A stretch of 64,000 nucleotides of DNA from the NCBI GenBank assembly GCA_964555285.1, contig CAZKRM010000002.1:62001-126000 (forward strand), in the 5' to 3' direction. The number at the start of each line of letters is the position of its first letter. Position 1 is the stretch's first letter. Under the pieces are notes generated by a model, which saw only the letters and a list, made by a program, of their open reading frames with translations, was not told the origin of the DNA and searched no databases. This document shows positions 24,721 through 33,045 of the stretch, in pieces. Made by a program: the position numbers and the translations under genes. This DNA is from JBBIQV01 sp964555285. GTDB lineage: Bacteria; Nitrospirota; Nitrospiria; Nitrospirales; Nitrospiraceae.

Positions 24721-25908
24721 CTATTCCCTTTCTACGATCATCGCCAACGCTTCTCCTCCCCCGATACAGAGACCGGCCAACCCTCGCCTGGCGCCGCGCG
24801 TTTCCATGGCATGGAGCAGGGTCGTGAGCATGCGCGCGCCGGTGGCGCCGATCGGATGGCCGAGCGCGACCGCCCCGCCGTTGACGTTCACTTTCTTGTG
24901 GTCGAGCCCCAATTCCCGGTTGACGGCGAGGGAGACGGCCGAGAAGGCTTCATTGATCTCAAACAGGTCGATGGCGCCGATTGAGAGGCCGGTTTTCTTG
25001 AGCACCAGCTTGATCGCCTCGACCGGCGCAATCGTAAACCACTCCGGCGCCAGTGCCGCCCCGGCATAACCGACGATGCGCGCCATCGACGCAAGCCCGC
25101 GATGCGCGGCTTCCTCCTCAGCCATGACGACCAGAGCGGCCGCCCCGTCGTTACAGGAAGGGGAATTGCCCACGGTCAGGACACCGTCTTCCTGGAACAC
25201 CGGCTTGAGCTCGCGCAGCTTGCTCAGATCGACTCGATTCGGTTCCTCATCGTCTGTGACGGTCAATGGCGTGCCTTTCCGTTGCGGCACGTCAACCGGC
25301 GCAATTTCCCTCTTGAAGGTCCCGGTCGCGATGGCTTCCTGAGCGCGGCGGTAACTTTCCAGGGCGAAATCGTCGAGCTCCCTTCGGGTGAGCCGATACT
25401 TGGCTGCGCATAATTCGCCGGCATTGCCCATGTGGAAATTGTTATAGACGTCCCACAGGCCGTCTTTGACCAGGCTGTCCACTAACTCAGCATGTCCCAG
25501 CCGATACCCTTGCCTCGCCTTCTCCAGAAGGTAGGGCGCACGGGTCATGTTTTCCATGCCACCTGCCACAACAACCCTCGCATCACCAAGCGCAATGGCC
25601 TGAGCGGCCATGATCAGGGTCTTGAGGCTGGACCCGCAGACCTTGTTGACGGTCGTGGCGCCGACCGAGTGGGGGATTCCGGCGCCGATCGAGGCTTGCC
25701 TGGCCGGCGCCTGCCCGAGCCCGGCGCTGAGGACACAGCCCATATACACGTCATCGACCTGATCGGGTGGATGATTGATGCGGCCTAGGGCCTCAGCAAT
25801 GGCCATGCTGCCTAGCTTAGTGGCGGGCACGGAGCTGAACACCCCGTTGAAGCTCCCCATCGGAGTTCGTACGGCACTGACGATGACTGCCGGCTCTGTC
25901 CTCTTCAC
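24721..25908 (-). CDS. Acetyl-CoA C-acetyltransferase (thiolase)
   Basis: This is a genuine thiolase of about 395 residues with all catalytic parts: the nucleophile in VNKVCGSSLK, NEAFSAVS, GHPIGATGAR and the final Cys in LCIGGGEA. It cleaves acetoacetyl-CoA or short 3-ketoacyl-CoA. The GTG at 25908 overlaps the E2 stop by 4 nt (GTGA) and has GGGAG upstream; an earlier GTG at 25923 is possible. It is the last enzyme needed to turn butyryl-CoA into acetyl-CoA in this operon. A roughly 100-nt gap with GCGCGA-rich inverted sequence separates it from the dehydrogenase gene. Confidence 0.93.
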   Translation of the reverse strand: MKRTEPAVIVSAVRTPMGSFNGVFSSVPATKLGSMAIAEALGRINHPPDQVDDVYMGCVLSAGLGQAPARQASIGAGIPHSVGATTVNKVCGSSLKTLIMAAQAIALGDARVVVAGGMENMTRAPYLLEKARQGYRLGHAELVDSLVKDGLWDVYNNFHMGNAGELCAAKYRLTRRELDDFALESYRRAQEAIATGTFKREIAPVDVPQRKGTPLTVTDDEEPNRVDLSKLRELKPVFQEDGVLTVGNSPSCNDGAAALVVMAEEEAAHRGLASMARIVGYAGAALAPEWFTIAPVEAIKLVLKKTGLSIGAIDLFEINEAFSAVSLAVNRELGLDHKKVNVNGGAVALGHPIGATGARMLTTLLHAMETRGARRGLAGLCIGGGEALAMIVERE

Positions 25909-27047
25909 AGGATGTGCTCCCACTGACTCTGTTCCAGATAGCTCTTGACCTTCGCCATGAACTGATCCGCCGTCGCCCCGTCGATGACCCGGTGGTCAAA
26001 CGACAGGCTGAGGTAGCCCATGAGACGGATCGCAATGGCGTCGTCGATGACCACGGCCCGTTTCTGAATCGCGCCGACGCCGAGAATCGCTATCTGCGGT
26101 TGATGGATGATCGGCGTGCTGAACAGACTGCCGAACCCGCCATGGTTCGTGATCGTGAACGTCCCTCCTTGGACCTCCTCGGGACTCAGTTTTTTCGATC
26201 TGGCTCGCTCGGCCAAATCGGTGATGTCTTTGGCTAACTGTGTGAGTCCCCTGCGATCGGCATGTCGCACCACCGGCACCAGCAGTCCGTCCTCCAGCGC
26301 CGTGGCGATCCCGACATGAATGTCTTTCTTGACGATGATGCCTTGTTCGCCCCACGTCGAGTTCACGATCGGCACCTCTCGGATGGCGCGGGTCACCGCG
26401 CGGATCATAAAGGGTAAATACGTCAGGTTCCGGCCCTCCCGGAATTTGGCGATGCCCGAAAAGTCCGCCTCGAAGAACGTGGTGACATGGGCCGATGTCT
26501 GCCGGCTCTTGACCATCCGCTCGGCAATGGTTCTCCGCATCTGCGTGAAGGGCACGATTTCTTCGCCCATTGACCGCTCGCCGCCGGGACCTGTCGCCTT
26601 GGCTGAACCTCCGCCCTGAGCGATGAAGTCCTGCACATCTTTCTTGGTCACCCGTCCGCCGGCTCCGCTCCCGGTCACCTGCGACAAATCCACGCCCTGC
26701 TCCCTGGCCAGTTGCCTGACGGCTGGAGAATGATGGCCTTCGCCTTCGGGCACCGGTTCTGCTGGACGGACCACCACTCCGCCCACGCGATTAATCACTT
26801 CGGACGGCGGCGTACTCTCGATTCGAGCCAGCAGGGTTCCAATCGGCACCGTTTCACCCTCCGGAACGAGAATTTCTCGTAATACCCCCGTTGCCGGTGA
26901 AGGAATGACCAAGTCCACTTTTTCGGTTTCCACTTCCAAGAGATCTTGATCCGCTTGAACCGCTCCTCCGACCGGAATAAGCCACTTCACAACGGTACCC
27001 TCCGCAATACTTTCTCCGAGCTGGGGCATGAGAATGTCGGTCGCCAT
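25905..27047 (-). CDS. 2-oxoacid dehydrogenase complex E2, dihydrolipoamide acyltransferase
   Basis: The 380-residue protein consists of one lipoyl domain (about 1-77, lipoyl Lys in EVETEKVDLV), a flexible linker, the peripheral-subunit-binding domain (about 105-140, SPAVRQLAREQGVDLSQVTG) and the acyltransferase core with the catalytic SFDHRVIDGA near the end. It transfers the acyl group from E1 to CoA. The neighbouring E1 alpha and beta genes and the B12 mutase suggest a branched-chain 2-oxoacid substrate, but acetoin or pyruvate complexes share this layout. No E3 gene is in the window. A lipoate ligase at 38159 could supply the cofactor. Confidence 0.92.
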   Translation of the reverse strand: MATDILMPQLGESIAEGTVVKWLIPVGGAVQADQDLLEVETEKVDLVIPSPATGVLREILVPEGETVPIGTLLARIESTPPSEVINRVGGVVVRPAEPVPEGEGHHSPAVRQLAREQGVDLSQVTGSGAGGRVTKKDVQDFIAQGGGSAKATGPGGERSMGEEIVPFTQMRRTIAERMVKSRQTSAHVTTFFEADFSGIAKFREGRNLTYLPFMIRAVTRAIREVPIVNSTWGEQGIIVKKDIHVGIATALEDGLLVPVVRHADRRGLTQLAKDITDLAERARSKKLSPEEVQGGTFTITNHGGFGSLFSTPIIHQPQIAILGVGAIQKRAVVIDDAIAIRLMGYLSLSFDHRVIDGATADQFMAKVKSYLEQSQWEHIL

Positions 27048-27056
27048 AGAATCCTC

Positions 27057-27136
27057 GTGATGCGTGATCGGTGATGGGTGATCAGTAATGGTCCGTCCGG
27101 GATAGTTCTTGACTCATCACCATTCACGCATCACAG
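27057..27136. repeat. Palindromic GTGATGCGTGAT element between the E2 and E1 beta genes
   Basis: GTGATGCGTGATCGGTGAT (27057-27075) and its continuation form an imperfect inverted match with ATCACCATTCACGCATCAC (27116-27134). A close relative lies at 63652-63720. It lies inside an operon, so it may tune expression of the distal genes. Confidence 0.7.
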
Positions 27137-27139
27137 TTC

Positions 27140-28138
27140 CTAGTATGCCGTCAACTTCCGCGCTGCCGTCACAATGTCGCTGACCTTCGGCAGAAAATAC
27201 TCTTCGAGTGGCGTGCTGAAGGGCACCGGCGTGTCCGGCGGAGCGATACGAAGAATCGGCCCGTCCAAACAATCGAAACAGTCTTCCGCCAAACGCGCGG
27301 CAATTTCAGCTCCGATCCCGCCCGTCTTGTTATCCTCGTGCAGCATGATGACTTTGCTGGTTTTGCGCACCGATGCATAGATCGTGTCTGTGTCGAGCGG
27401 AATCAAGGTGCGCAGATCCACCACTTCGACCTCAATGCCTTCTTTCGACAACTGCTGGGCCGCTTCCAGCGCCAGATGCACCATCGCACCGTAGGTGATG
27501 ACCGAGATGTCGGCGCCGATCCGCTTTACGTCGGCCTTCCCGATGGGCACGATGAAGTCTTCCTGCGGCAGCACGGCTTTGATCCGTCGATAGAGAAATT
27601 TGTGCTCGAAGTAGATGACCGGGTTGGGATCGCGAATCGCCGCTTTGAGGAGACCCTTCGCATCGTAGGGCGTCGACGGCGCCACAAGCTTGAGTCCCGG
27701 CGAATGAAAAAACCAGCCTTCTGGACATTCTGAATGAAAGGGGCCGCCATGGATGCCCCCGCCGAAGGGAGCCCGGATGACCATGGGAACCGCCGCTCCC
27801 CAGCGGTAATGATTCTTGGCTGCCACCTCGGTGATCTGGTCGAAGGCGCAGGAAATGAAATCGGCGAACTGCATCTCCACGACCGGGCGCAGGCCCATCA
27901 TCGCGGCGCCGATGGCGGCTCCCACAAAACCGGACTCGGCTAACGGGGTATCTAACACTCGCCACTCGCCATATTTCTGGAGAAAACCTTCCGTGATCTT
28001 GAAGGCCCCTCCGTAGGCGCCGATGTCTTCGCCCATCAAGAACACGCGCTCGTCGCGCGTCATTTCCTCGTCCAGGGCTTGCGAGATCGCCTCCAGATAG
28101 GTGACTTCCTGCTGCCTTTGCATGGTTTCAGTCGTCAT
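27140..28138 (-). CDS. 2-oxoacid dehydrogenase E1 component, beta subunit
   Basis: The 332-residue transketolase-like beta subunit has the expected FLMGEDIGAYGGAFKITEGF start region with the conserved Glu, a central GPFHSECPEGWFFHSPGLK stretch, and the C-terminal EVVDLRTLIPLDTDTI transketolase C domain. It forms the thiamine diphosphate site together with the alpha subunit encoded just upstream. The ATG has GGAGG 6 nt before it. The LIPLD wording is common to branched-chain and acetoin/pyruvate E1 beta proteins. I favour branched-chain use because of the mutase and tyrosine genes around it, which is inference from context. Confidence 0.92.
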   Translation of the reverse strand: MTTETMQRQQEVTYLEAISQALDEEMTRDERVFLMGEDIGAYGGAFKITEGFLQKYGEWRVLDTPLAESGFVGAAIGAAMMGLRPVVEMQFADFISCAFDQITEVAAKNHYRWGAAVPMVIRAPFGGGIHGGPFHSECPEGWFFHSPGLKLVAPSTPYDAKGLLKAAIRDPNPVIYFEHKFLYRRIKAVLPQEDFIVPIGKADVKRIGADISVITYGAMVHLALEAAQQLSKEGIEVEVVDLRTLIPLDTDTIYASVRKTSKVIMLHEDNKTGGIGAEIAARLAEDCFDCLDGPILRIAPPDTPVPFSTPLEEYFLPKVSDIVTAARKLTAY

Positions 28139-28160
28139 CGCTTCCTCCGTTAGCGAATCA

Positions 28161-28217
28161 CAAGCTGACAGACTGACACGCAGGGAGGGCGCTCCAAACT
28201 TGCGACTTGTCAGCTTG
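28161..28217. repeat. Inverted repeat in the E1 beta/E1 alpha spacer
   Basis: CAAGCTGACA (28161-28170) and TGTCAGCTTG (28208-28217) form a perfect 10-bp stem with a 37-nt loop. It lies in the 84-nt gap between two genes that are otherwise part of one transcript. Sequence differs from the other palindromes listed. Confidence 0.55.
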
Positions 28218-28222
28218 GCAAC

Positions 28223-29224
28223 TTACTTGTCACTGTCCCCGTTCTCCGCAAAGACTCCCTCCAACACTTCCCGTCCTTCCGGCAGCGGGCTCTGTTCCGC
28301 AAACTCCAGGCCGGCTTCGACTTCTTGCTTCACCCGTTCACCGACCTCGTGAAACGACGCCCCATCGCCGTAGCCGAGCTGCATAAGCAGTTGCTCGGCT
28401 TTGAGGATCGGATCTTTCTTCTTCCATTCTTCCAGCAACTCGGCGGGAACGTATTTGGCCGGATCGTGCTCGGAATGGCCGTGCATCCGCATCGTTTTGA
28501 ATTCGAGAAAGGTCGGCCCTTCGCCTGCGCGGGCTCTCGCGATGGCGCGTTTGGACGCCAGATACACGGCCGCCACATCGTTACCGTCTACGATTTCACC
28601 CGGCATACCGTAGGCCTTGGCCCGCTCGACCACATCGCGGATCGCCATCTGCAACCGTTGCGGCGTCGAATAGGCATATTGATTGTTGTTGCAGAAGAAC
28701 ACGACGGGAAGTTTGCGGACCGCCGCGAAGTTCAAGGCTTCATGGAAATCGCCGCGGCTGGTCCCGCCGTCCCCGGTGCCGGCAAAGGCGACACGGGATT
28801 CGCCCCGGATCTTGAAGGCCAGCGCCGCGCCGGCCGCCACCGGCAAATTGTCGGCCAGATGGCTGACAAAGCCGATGACGCCCCGCGTGAGATCGCCCAT
28901 ATGGACGTTGCCGTCCTTCCCTTTGGTAGGCCCGGTTCGTTTGCCGAGATATTGGGCCAAGATTTCGCCGGGCGTGAAGCCGCGAATCAGGAAGGCTCCC
29001 ATGTCCCGATGAAACGGGGCGATGACATCATCGCGCTCAAGCGCGGAAGCGTACCCCACGGAGATGGCCTCCATCCCGTGGCTGGTGTAGCACCCGCCGA
29101 CGATGCGACCTTGGCGATACAACGCTGTCACGCGATCCTCCATCGCCCTGGTGAGCCGGAGGTAATAGTACATGCGGAGGAGATCGTCTCGCTTGATGTC
29201 CCTTGTCACGTCCGCCAGGTTCAT
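28223..29224 (-). CDS. 2-oxoacid dehydrogenase E1 component, alpha subunit
   Basis: The 333-residue thiamine-diphosphate subunit has the GDG...NN motif that binds the cofactor (GTGDGGTSRGDFHEAL followed by FFCNNNQYAYST). The TMRMHGHSEHDPAKYVP phosphorylation-loop region carries the catalytic His. I start at the ATG at 29224 because GGGAGG lies 6 nt upstream; 12 further codons are open. It decarboxylates a 2-oxoacid and passes the acyl group to E2. Genes run E1 alpha, E1 beta, E2 in transcriptional order, the classic arrangement. Substrate is not decided by the sequence alone. Confidence 0.92.
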   Translation of the reverse strand: MNLADVTRDIKRDDLLRMYYYLRLTRAMEDRVTALYRQGRIVGGCYTSHGMEAISVGYASALERDDVIAPFHRDMGAFLIRGFTPGEILAQYLGKRTGPTKGKDGNVHMGDLTRGVIGFVSHLADNLPVAAGAALAFKIRGESRVAFAGTGDGGTSRGDFHEALNFAAVRKLPVVFFCNNNQYAYSTPQRLQMAIRDVVERAKAYGMPGEIVDGNDVAAVYLASKRAIARARAGEGPTFLEFKTMRMHGHSEHDPAKYVPAELLEEWKKKDPILKAEQLLMQLGYGDGASFHEVGERVKQEVEAGLEFAEQSPLPEGREVLEGVFAENGDSDK

Positions 29225-29256
29225 ACGGTCCTCCCTGCAGAGCGGTGAATCGCAGG

Positions 29257-30009
29257 TCAAAGGTCGGGCAAATCATTCCAGATCAACAACGGCCTTTTCC
29301 GCCGGCACAGCGGGCACTCCGCCGGCTCCCACTGCGGCATGTCCAGATCGGTCGCATAGTAGAACGGATACCGCGCGGCCAATTCATTCATCAGCGGGAA
29401 TTGGCCGCTGTCACGGCGAGCGAAGACCAGCATTCCGGCCAGCAGCCCCCCGTGGTCGGTGATGACTTTCCCAAGTTTGTTCACACAATTCCCGCGTGTG
29501 GTGACATCATTGAGCGCCAGGAATCGTTCACCTGGGTTGATTGCACCGCTCGCGATATCCGTTCCAATCCGTCCGGTCTCGTCACTGTAGGGAGTCAACG
29601 TCACGCGCAATCGCATCGTGTTGTGAAGAATATCCGCAACCCCTTCCGCAAGCAACTTGGCGGCGGAAGCGGTCGTGACGATGCCGATGATCGGGTTCTG
29701 CTGAAATGTCCGTCCGATCCAATCGGCCATGTCCTGGGCCGCCGGCTTGAGCAGTTCCGGGAAGCGGGCAATGGAATCGAACCGCAGATAGGTGGCCGTA
29801 TGGTGGCCCGACACCACCTCTACATGAGCGTCGAAGAAGACCGACCGAGAAGCCCGTAGCATCTGTCGAATATCGCGCCCAGTGAGTGCGGTGTGAGCGC
29901 CGTCGCGAATGATCGTTTTCAGCCTGTCATCGATCGCCGGTCCCTCATAGAGATCACGCTGCCGTCGCACTAATTCAGCTGCCGCCTGCTCACTCGTGAG
30001 GACACTCAT
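29257..30009 (-). CDS. Phosphoribosyltransferase-like protein with C-terminal zinc-ribbon-like tail
   Basis: The 250-residue protein has the PRPP-binding loop of type I phosphoribosyltransferases in degenerate form (RFLALNDVTTRGNCV, about 163-177) and a preceding hydrophobic strand with IIGIVTTASAAK, resembling orotate phosphoribosyltransferases. The acidic pair usually seen in the PRPP motif is partly replaced by Asn-Asp, so activity is uncertain. A CPLC near the C-terminus could be half of a metal site. It sits between FAH and E1 alpha genes, with 2 nt to the FAH stop and a GGAGGTGACG site. Its link to amino-acid breakdown is not obvious. Confidence 0.7.
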   Translation of the reverse strand: MSVLTSEQAAAELVRRQRDLYEGPAIDDRLKTIIRDGAHTALTGRDIRQMLRASRSVFFDAHVEVVSGHHTATYLRFDSIARFPELLKPAAQDMADWIGRTFQQNPIIGIVTTASAAKLLAEGVADILHNTMRLRVTLTPYSDETGRIGTDIASGAINPGERFLALNDVTTRGNCVNKLGKVITDHGGLLAGMLVFARRDSGQFPLMNELAARYPFYYATDLDMPQWEPAECPLCRRKRPLLIWNDLPDL

Positions 30010-30011
30010 CG

Positions 30012-31004
30012 TCACCTCCCCGGCGTCGGACCGACCACCCTTGTTCGCAACACACCGATCGGCTGAATCTCCAGTTCCACCACATCTCCCGGTTTCAAAT
30101 AGCGATCCATTTCAAGTCCGCATCCGCCTCCGACGGTTCCTGAACCGAACACATCCCCTGGATAGATCGTTTCACCGCGCGACACATGCGCGATCATCTG
30201 CGGAAACGACCAGTGAATCGTCCCGAACCGTCCCCTGGACCATTCTTCTCCGTTCACCCTGGCGGTCATCGCCAGGGCACCGAGATCCGTGATCTCATCG
30301 GGAGTCACCAGGCAAGGACCGAGAGCTGTCGCAAAATCTTTGCCCTTCGCAGGGCCCAACCGGCAGGCCATCTCCTGGAACTGGACATCGCGCGCGCTGA
30401 AGTCATTCATGATGGTATAGCCGGCGATGTAGTCTTCTGCCTCCCGTTCGGCGATGTCTTTGCCTTTGCGCCCGATAACACAGGCCAGTTCCAACTCATA
30501 GTCCAGCTTCGCCGTCTCCAACGGCCACGGCAGGTCTTCGTCCGGCCCGATAATGGTGCGGTGATTCCCCTTATAGTACACGGGAGCTTTGTACCATTCC
30601 GGCGGGATCGCCTGTCCCCGCTTCTTCGACGTGGCCGCAATGTGATCTTCAAAGGCGATAAAGTCGCGCAACGACGGGGGATTGAGAAGGGGCGCGGCGA
30701 TCTGCACACCGGCTGGCGGATGCAAGATCGTCTCACCGGACGGACCTTGCGTTGAAGGGTCGAGCATGACGACATAGCCCATTGCCCGCCGCGCGGCAGC
30801 CATGGTCGACGGACCTCCTTCAAGAAACTCCAGCATGTTCGAGGGCACTTGGGCATTGGCCAGGCGATACGGCTGGGCTTCGCGTTGGTCAGCCAGCCAT
30901 CGAACATAAGCCAGATTCAAGTCAACCACGCTCCGGCCGTGCATGGCTCCCACTCTCGTGAAGGGGCCGACAGGAGTAGTGATATGGAAACTGACGAGTT
31001 TCAC
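30012..31004 (-). CDS. Fumarylacetoacetate hydrolase family protein
   Basis: The 330-residue protein carries the FAH metal-site residues: Glu-x-Glu within DYELELACVIGRKGKDI and the Asp in GYTIMNDFSARDVQ, with GPCLVTPDEI and GSGTVGGGCGLE in the expected places. It would hydrolyse fumarylacetoacetate to fumarate and acetoacetate in tyrosine breakdown. The GTG start overlaps the stop of the homogentisate dioxygenase gene by 4 nt, a strong link between consecutive steps. The family also includes other acylpyruvate hydrolases, but the neighbour makes the tyrosine pathway most likely. No maleylacetoacetate isomerase gene is nearby. Confidence 0.9.
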   Translation of the reverse strand: MKLVSFHITTPVGPFTRVGAMHGRSVVDLNLAYVRWLADQREAQPYRLANAQVPSNMLEFLEGGPSTMAAARRAMGYVVMLDPSTQGPSGETILHPPAGVQIAAPLLNPPSLRDFIAFEDHIAATSKKRGQAIPPEWYKAPVYYKGNHRTIIGPDEDLPWPLETAKLDYELELACVIGRKGKDIAEREAEDYIAGYTIMNDFSARDVQFQEMACRLGPAKGKDFATALGPCLVTPDEITDLGALAMTARVNGEEWSRGRFGTIHWSFPQMIAHVSRGETIYPGDVFGSGTVGGGCGLEMDRYLKPGDVVELEIQPIGVLRTRVVGPTPGR

Positions 31005-32110
31005 CGGCGACTCCAGCTCAGCGCGTAATCTACGATCTCTACCGCTTCCATTTCAGGCCGCACCGTGAAAGGTGTCTTCGATTCGACCATCACCGCGACT
31101 TCACTCGTCTGCGTCTTCCCTTTACTGGCTTGGACCGCTTGCGGCTGCGGGCCGTGGTGGATGCCCTGCGGATGCAGGGTCAACATGCCCGGTCGAATCC
31201 CCGCGCGGCTAAAGAATTCTCCCTGATGATAGAAAAGCACTTCATCGTAGTCCGTATTCCGATGGTAGAACGGAACACGCAACGCCAGGGGGTCGCTTTC
31301 CAACGGCCTCGGCGCAAAGGTGGAAATGAGACATCCGCCGGCCTGAAACGTCGCGTGAACGCTCGGGGGCAAATGATAGCGGGGGCTCGTCACCGGCCGG
31401 AAATCGCGCACGTTCAGCTTCGCGACCCAGAGATCTCCTTTCCACCCGACCACATCCATGGGATAAAACGGATACGCCACCCGCGTCGTCTCCCCTTGTC
31501 GCTTGATGTGAACCTCCCATTCCCGGTCTTCGGCCTCTGCCGATTCCATAAGGCCAAGCTCCGGCGCGACGAGGATACCTTTGTCGAACAAGGCATGCTG
31601 GCCGAGCGGTCCGCGATCCGGCACGACGATTCGTTCGGACGTTTCCACGATGAGAAACAGGGAATGACCGGCATCGACGTGGGTTCGATAGGTCGTCCCT
31701 TTGGGGATCACCACGTAATCGCCCGGCTCGTACGACAGAGTTCCAAAGTCTGTCTCAAACGTTCCGGTCCCCTCATGCACAAAATAGACTTCGTCCCCGT
31801 CCGCGTTCCGAACGAAATGGGGCATCGTCTCCGTAGAGGAAAAGACGTACAGCCCCGCATCCCGGCTTTGCATCATGAGAGCCGGTTGCGCAGAAACGGA
31901 GGGTACGCTTGTCGTTGAAACCTGGGTGCAGACAAAGGCTCGCGGCTTCAGCGGTCCCTCAATCTTCACCCAACCTGTCGGGGGATGCGTTCGGTACAAA
32001 TGCGATACCGGGCCGGCGAATCCGTCTCGCCCATGCTCGTCCTCACAGAGTCCTTCGGGAATTCCGACATGGGCTTGATTGGGAGCTTTACCTCTTTTGC
32101 TGAGATACAT
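31001..32110 (-). CDS. hmgA: Homogentisate 1,2-dioxygenase
   Basis: This 369-residue cupin-type iron dioxygenase opens the ring of homogentisate to maleylacetoacetate. Recognisable parts are the N-terminal GPVSHLYRTHPPTGW, the central cupin stretch YFVHEGTGTFETDFG, and the C-terminal iron site in DEVLFYHQGEF and HPQGIHHGPQPQ. It is shorter than the roughly 430-residue enzymes of animals and pseudomonads, as in several other bacteria. The gene follows the HPPD-like VOC gene and overlaps the FAH gene, so three consecutive tyrosine-pathway steps are encoded together. Confidence 0.9.
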   Translation of the reverse strand: MYLSKRGKAPNQAHVGIPEGLCEDEHGRDGFAGPVSHLYRTHPPTGWVKIEGPLKPRAFVCTQVSTTSVPSVSAQPALMMQSRDAGLYVFSSTETMPHFVRNADGDEVYFVHEGTGTFETDFGTLSYEPGDYVVIPKGTTYRTHVDAGHSLFLIVETSERIVVPDRGPLGQHALFDKGILVAPELGLMESAEAEDREWEVHIKRQGETTRVAYPFYPMDVVGWKGDLWVAKLNVRDFRPVTSPRYHLPPSVHATFQAGGCLISTFAPRPLESDPLALRVPFYHRNTDYDEVLFYHQGEFFSRAGIRPGMLTLHPQGIHHGPQPQAVQASKGKTQTSEVAVMVESKTPFTVRPEMEAVEIVDYALSWSRR

Positions 32111-32139
32111 AGCCGGTCTCCCTCAGAGACAGTCTCTCG

Positions 32140-32727
32140 CTATGACGCTTGCTTCAGCGGCTTCTTCTCCACGGGGGTGAAAGATGCGTTGTAATCGATG
32201 ATCGTCCGCGCGAGACCGGAGACCTGCTCTCGCTCGATGTCCTTGTACAGCGATTCAACCGTGCTTCGGACAAACGTCTTCGCCTTTTCTCCTCCATGCT
32301 CGCGTTGGATCAACTCAATAAACAAACCGCTGACCGGAAACAGCGGGTAGGTGAAACGCTGCTTGAGCGGTCCGAACCCGTCTCTCCCCTCTTTCACCGG
32401 CCCGCTGAATTGCACGCCCAGAGCTTCCCACTCATGACAAACCGCGTCGATATCCTCGACTTCAAGGGCAAAGTGCTGCACCCCCTGTCCGTACTTTTCA
32501 ATAAACTCGTTGATCTGAGACTTCATCGTCTTGTCTCGGCCCCGCATGATCGCAACCCTGGCGTCGCCTCGCTGCACGACGACGGTATCCATCGACGAGT
32601 TGTCGCTCCCTACATCCCGAGCCGACCAGATCACCTCAAAGCCGAGGACCTTGGTAAAGAGAAATTCCGCCGCATCGAGGTTCTCCACGCAGAGCGTGAT
32701 GTGATCGATACCGGCTATGCGATTCAT
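32140..32727 (-). CDS. Single-domain VOC protein resembling 4-hydroxyphenylpyruvate dioxygenase
   Basis: The 195-residue protein has one vicinal-oxygen-chelate module with a plausible His-His-Glu iron site: His9 in IAGIDHITL, His85 in YGQGVQHFAL and Glu138 in GLFIELIQR. The wording of the second and third motifs is that of the catalytic half of HPPD. True HPPD has two such modules and about 350 residues, so this is half-sized and probably dimeric. It is the first gene of the long minus-strand block and precedes homogentisate dioxygenase, which suggests it makes homogentisate. The ATG at 32727 has a strong GGAGGAGG site. Confidence 0.82.
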   Translation of the reverse strand: MNRIAGIDHITLCVENLDAAEFLFTKVLGFEVIWSARDVGSDNSSMDTVVVQRGDARVAIMRGRDKTMKSQINEFIEKYGQGVQHFALEVEDIDAVCHEWEALGVQFSGPVKEGRDGFGPLKQRFTYPLFPVSGLFIELIQREHGGEKAKTFVRSTVESLYKDIEREQVSGLARTIIDYNASFTPVEKKPLKQAS

Positions 32728-32821
32728 CGTGACACCTCCTCCCTGCGGAGCGGAATTCACCGAACTCAGACCCGCCTCTTCTCATGTCATACACATCGAT
32801 CTTTCGAGAGACGACTCGCAA

Positions 32822-32860
32822 CATAATACGCATATCGAGCAATTGCATATTACTATTATG
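32822..32860. promoter_or_regulatory. Inverted repeat in the divergent intergenic region, candidate operator
   Basis: CATAATA-CGC-ATAT (32822-32835) is mirrored by ATAT-TAC-TATTATG (32847-32860) across 11 nt. It is the only clean dyad in this unusually AT-rich spacer between the tyrosine/branched-acid operon and the diiron-protein/tryptophanase operon. The HTH regulator at 33829 is a possible binder. Confidence 0.5.
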
Positions 32861-32952
32861 CGTTCACGATAGCAAGAGGACTTCCTATGACGCCATGACA
32901 TTTATAATTATTTTCCCCTTACAAATAGTGACATTTCCAGCCACTTGCGCTA

Positions 32953-32981
32953 TTGCCGCGATAATATAAAAGGTATATCAT
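32953..32981 (+). promoter_or_regulatory. Putative sigma-70-type promoter for the diiron-protein operon
   Basis: TTGCCG (32953-32958) and TATCAT (32976-32981) are spaced by 17 nt within an AT-rich stretch. The start point would lie near 32988, giving a leader of about 58 nt before the ATG at 33046. Confidence 0.45.
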
Positions 32982-33045
32982 AGTAAACAAATGCGCGAGG
33001 CCGAAGACCGTTCAACGTCCTATTCGCCTGGAGTCGGGAGCTTCC

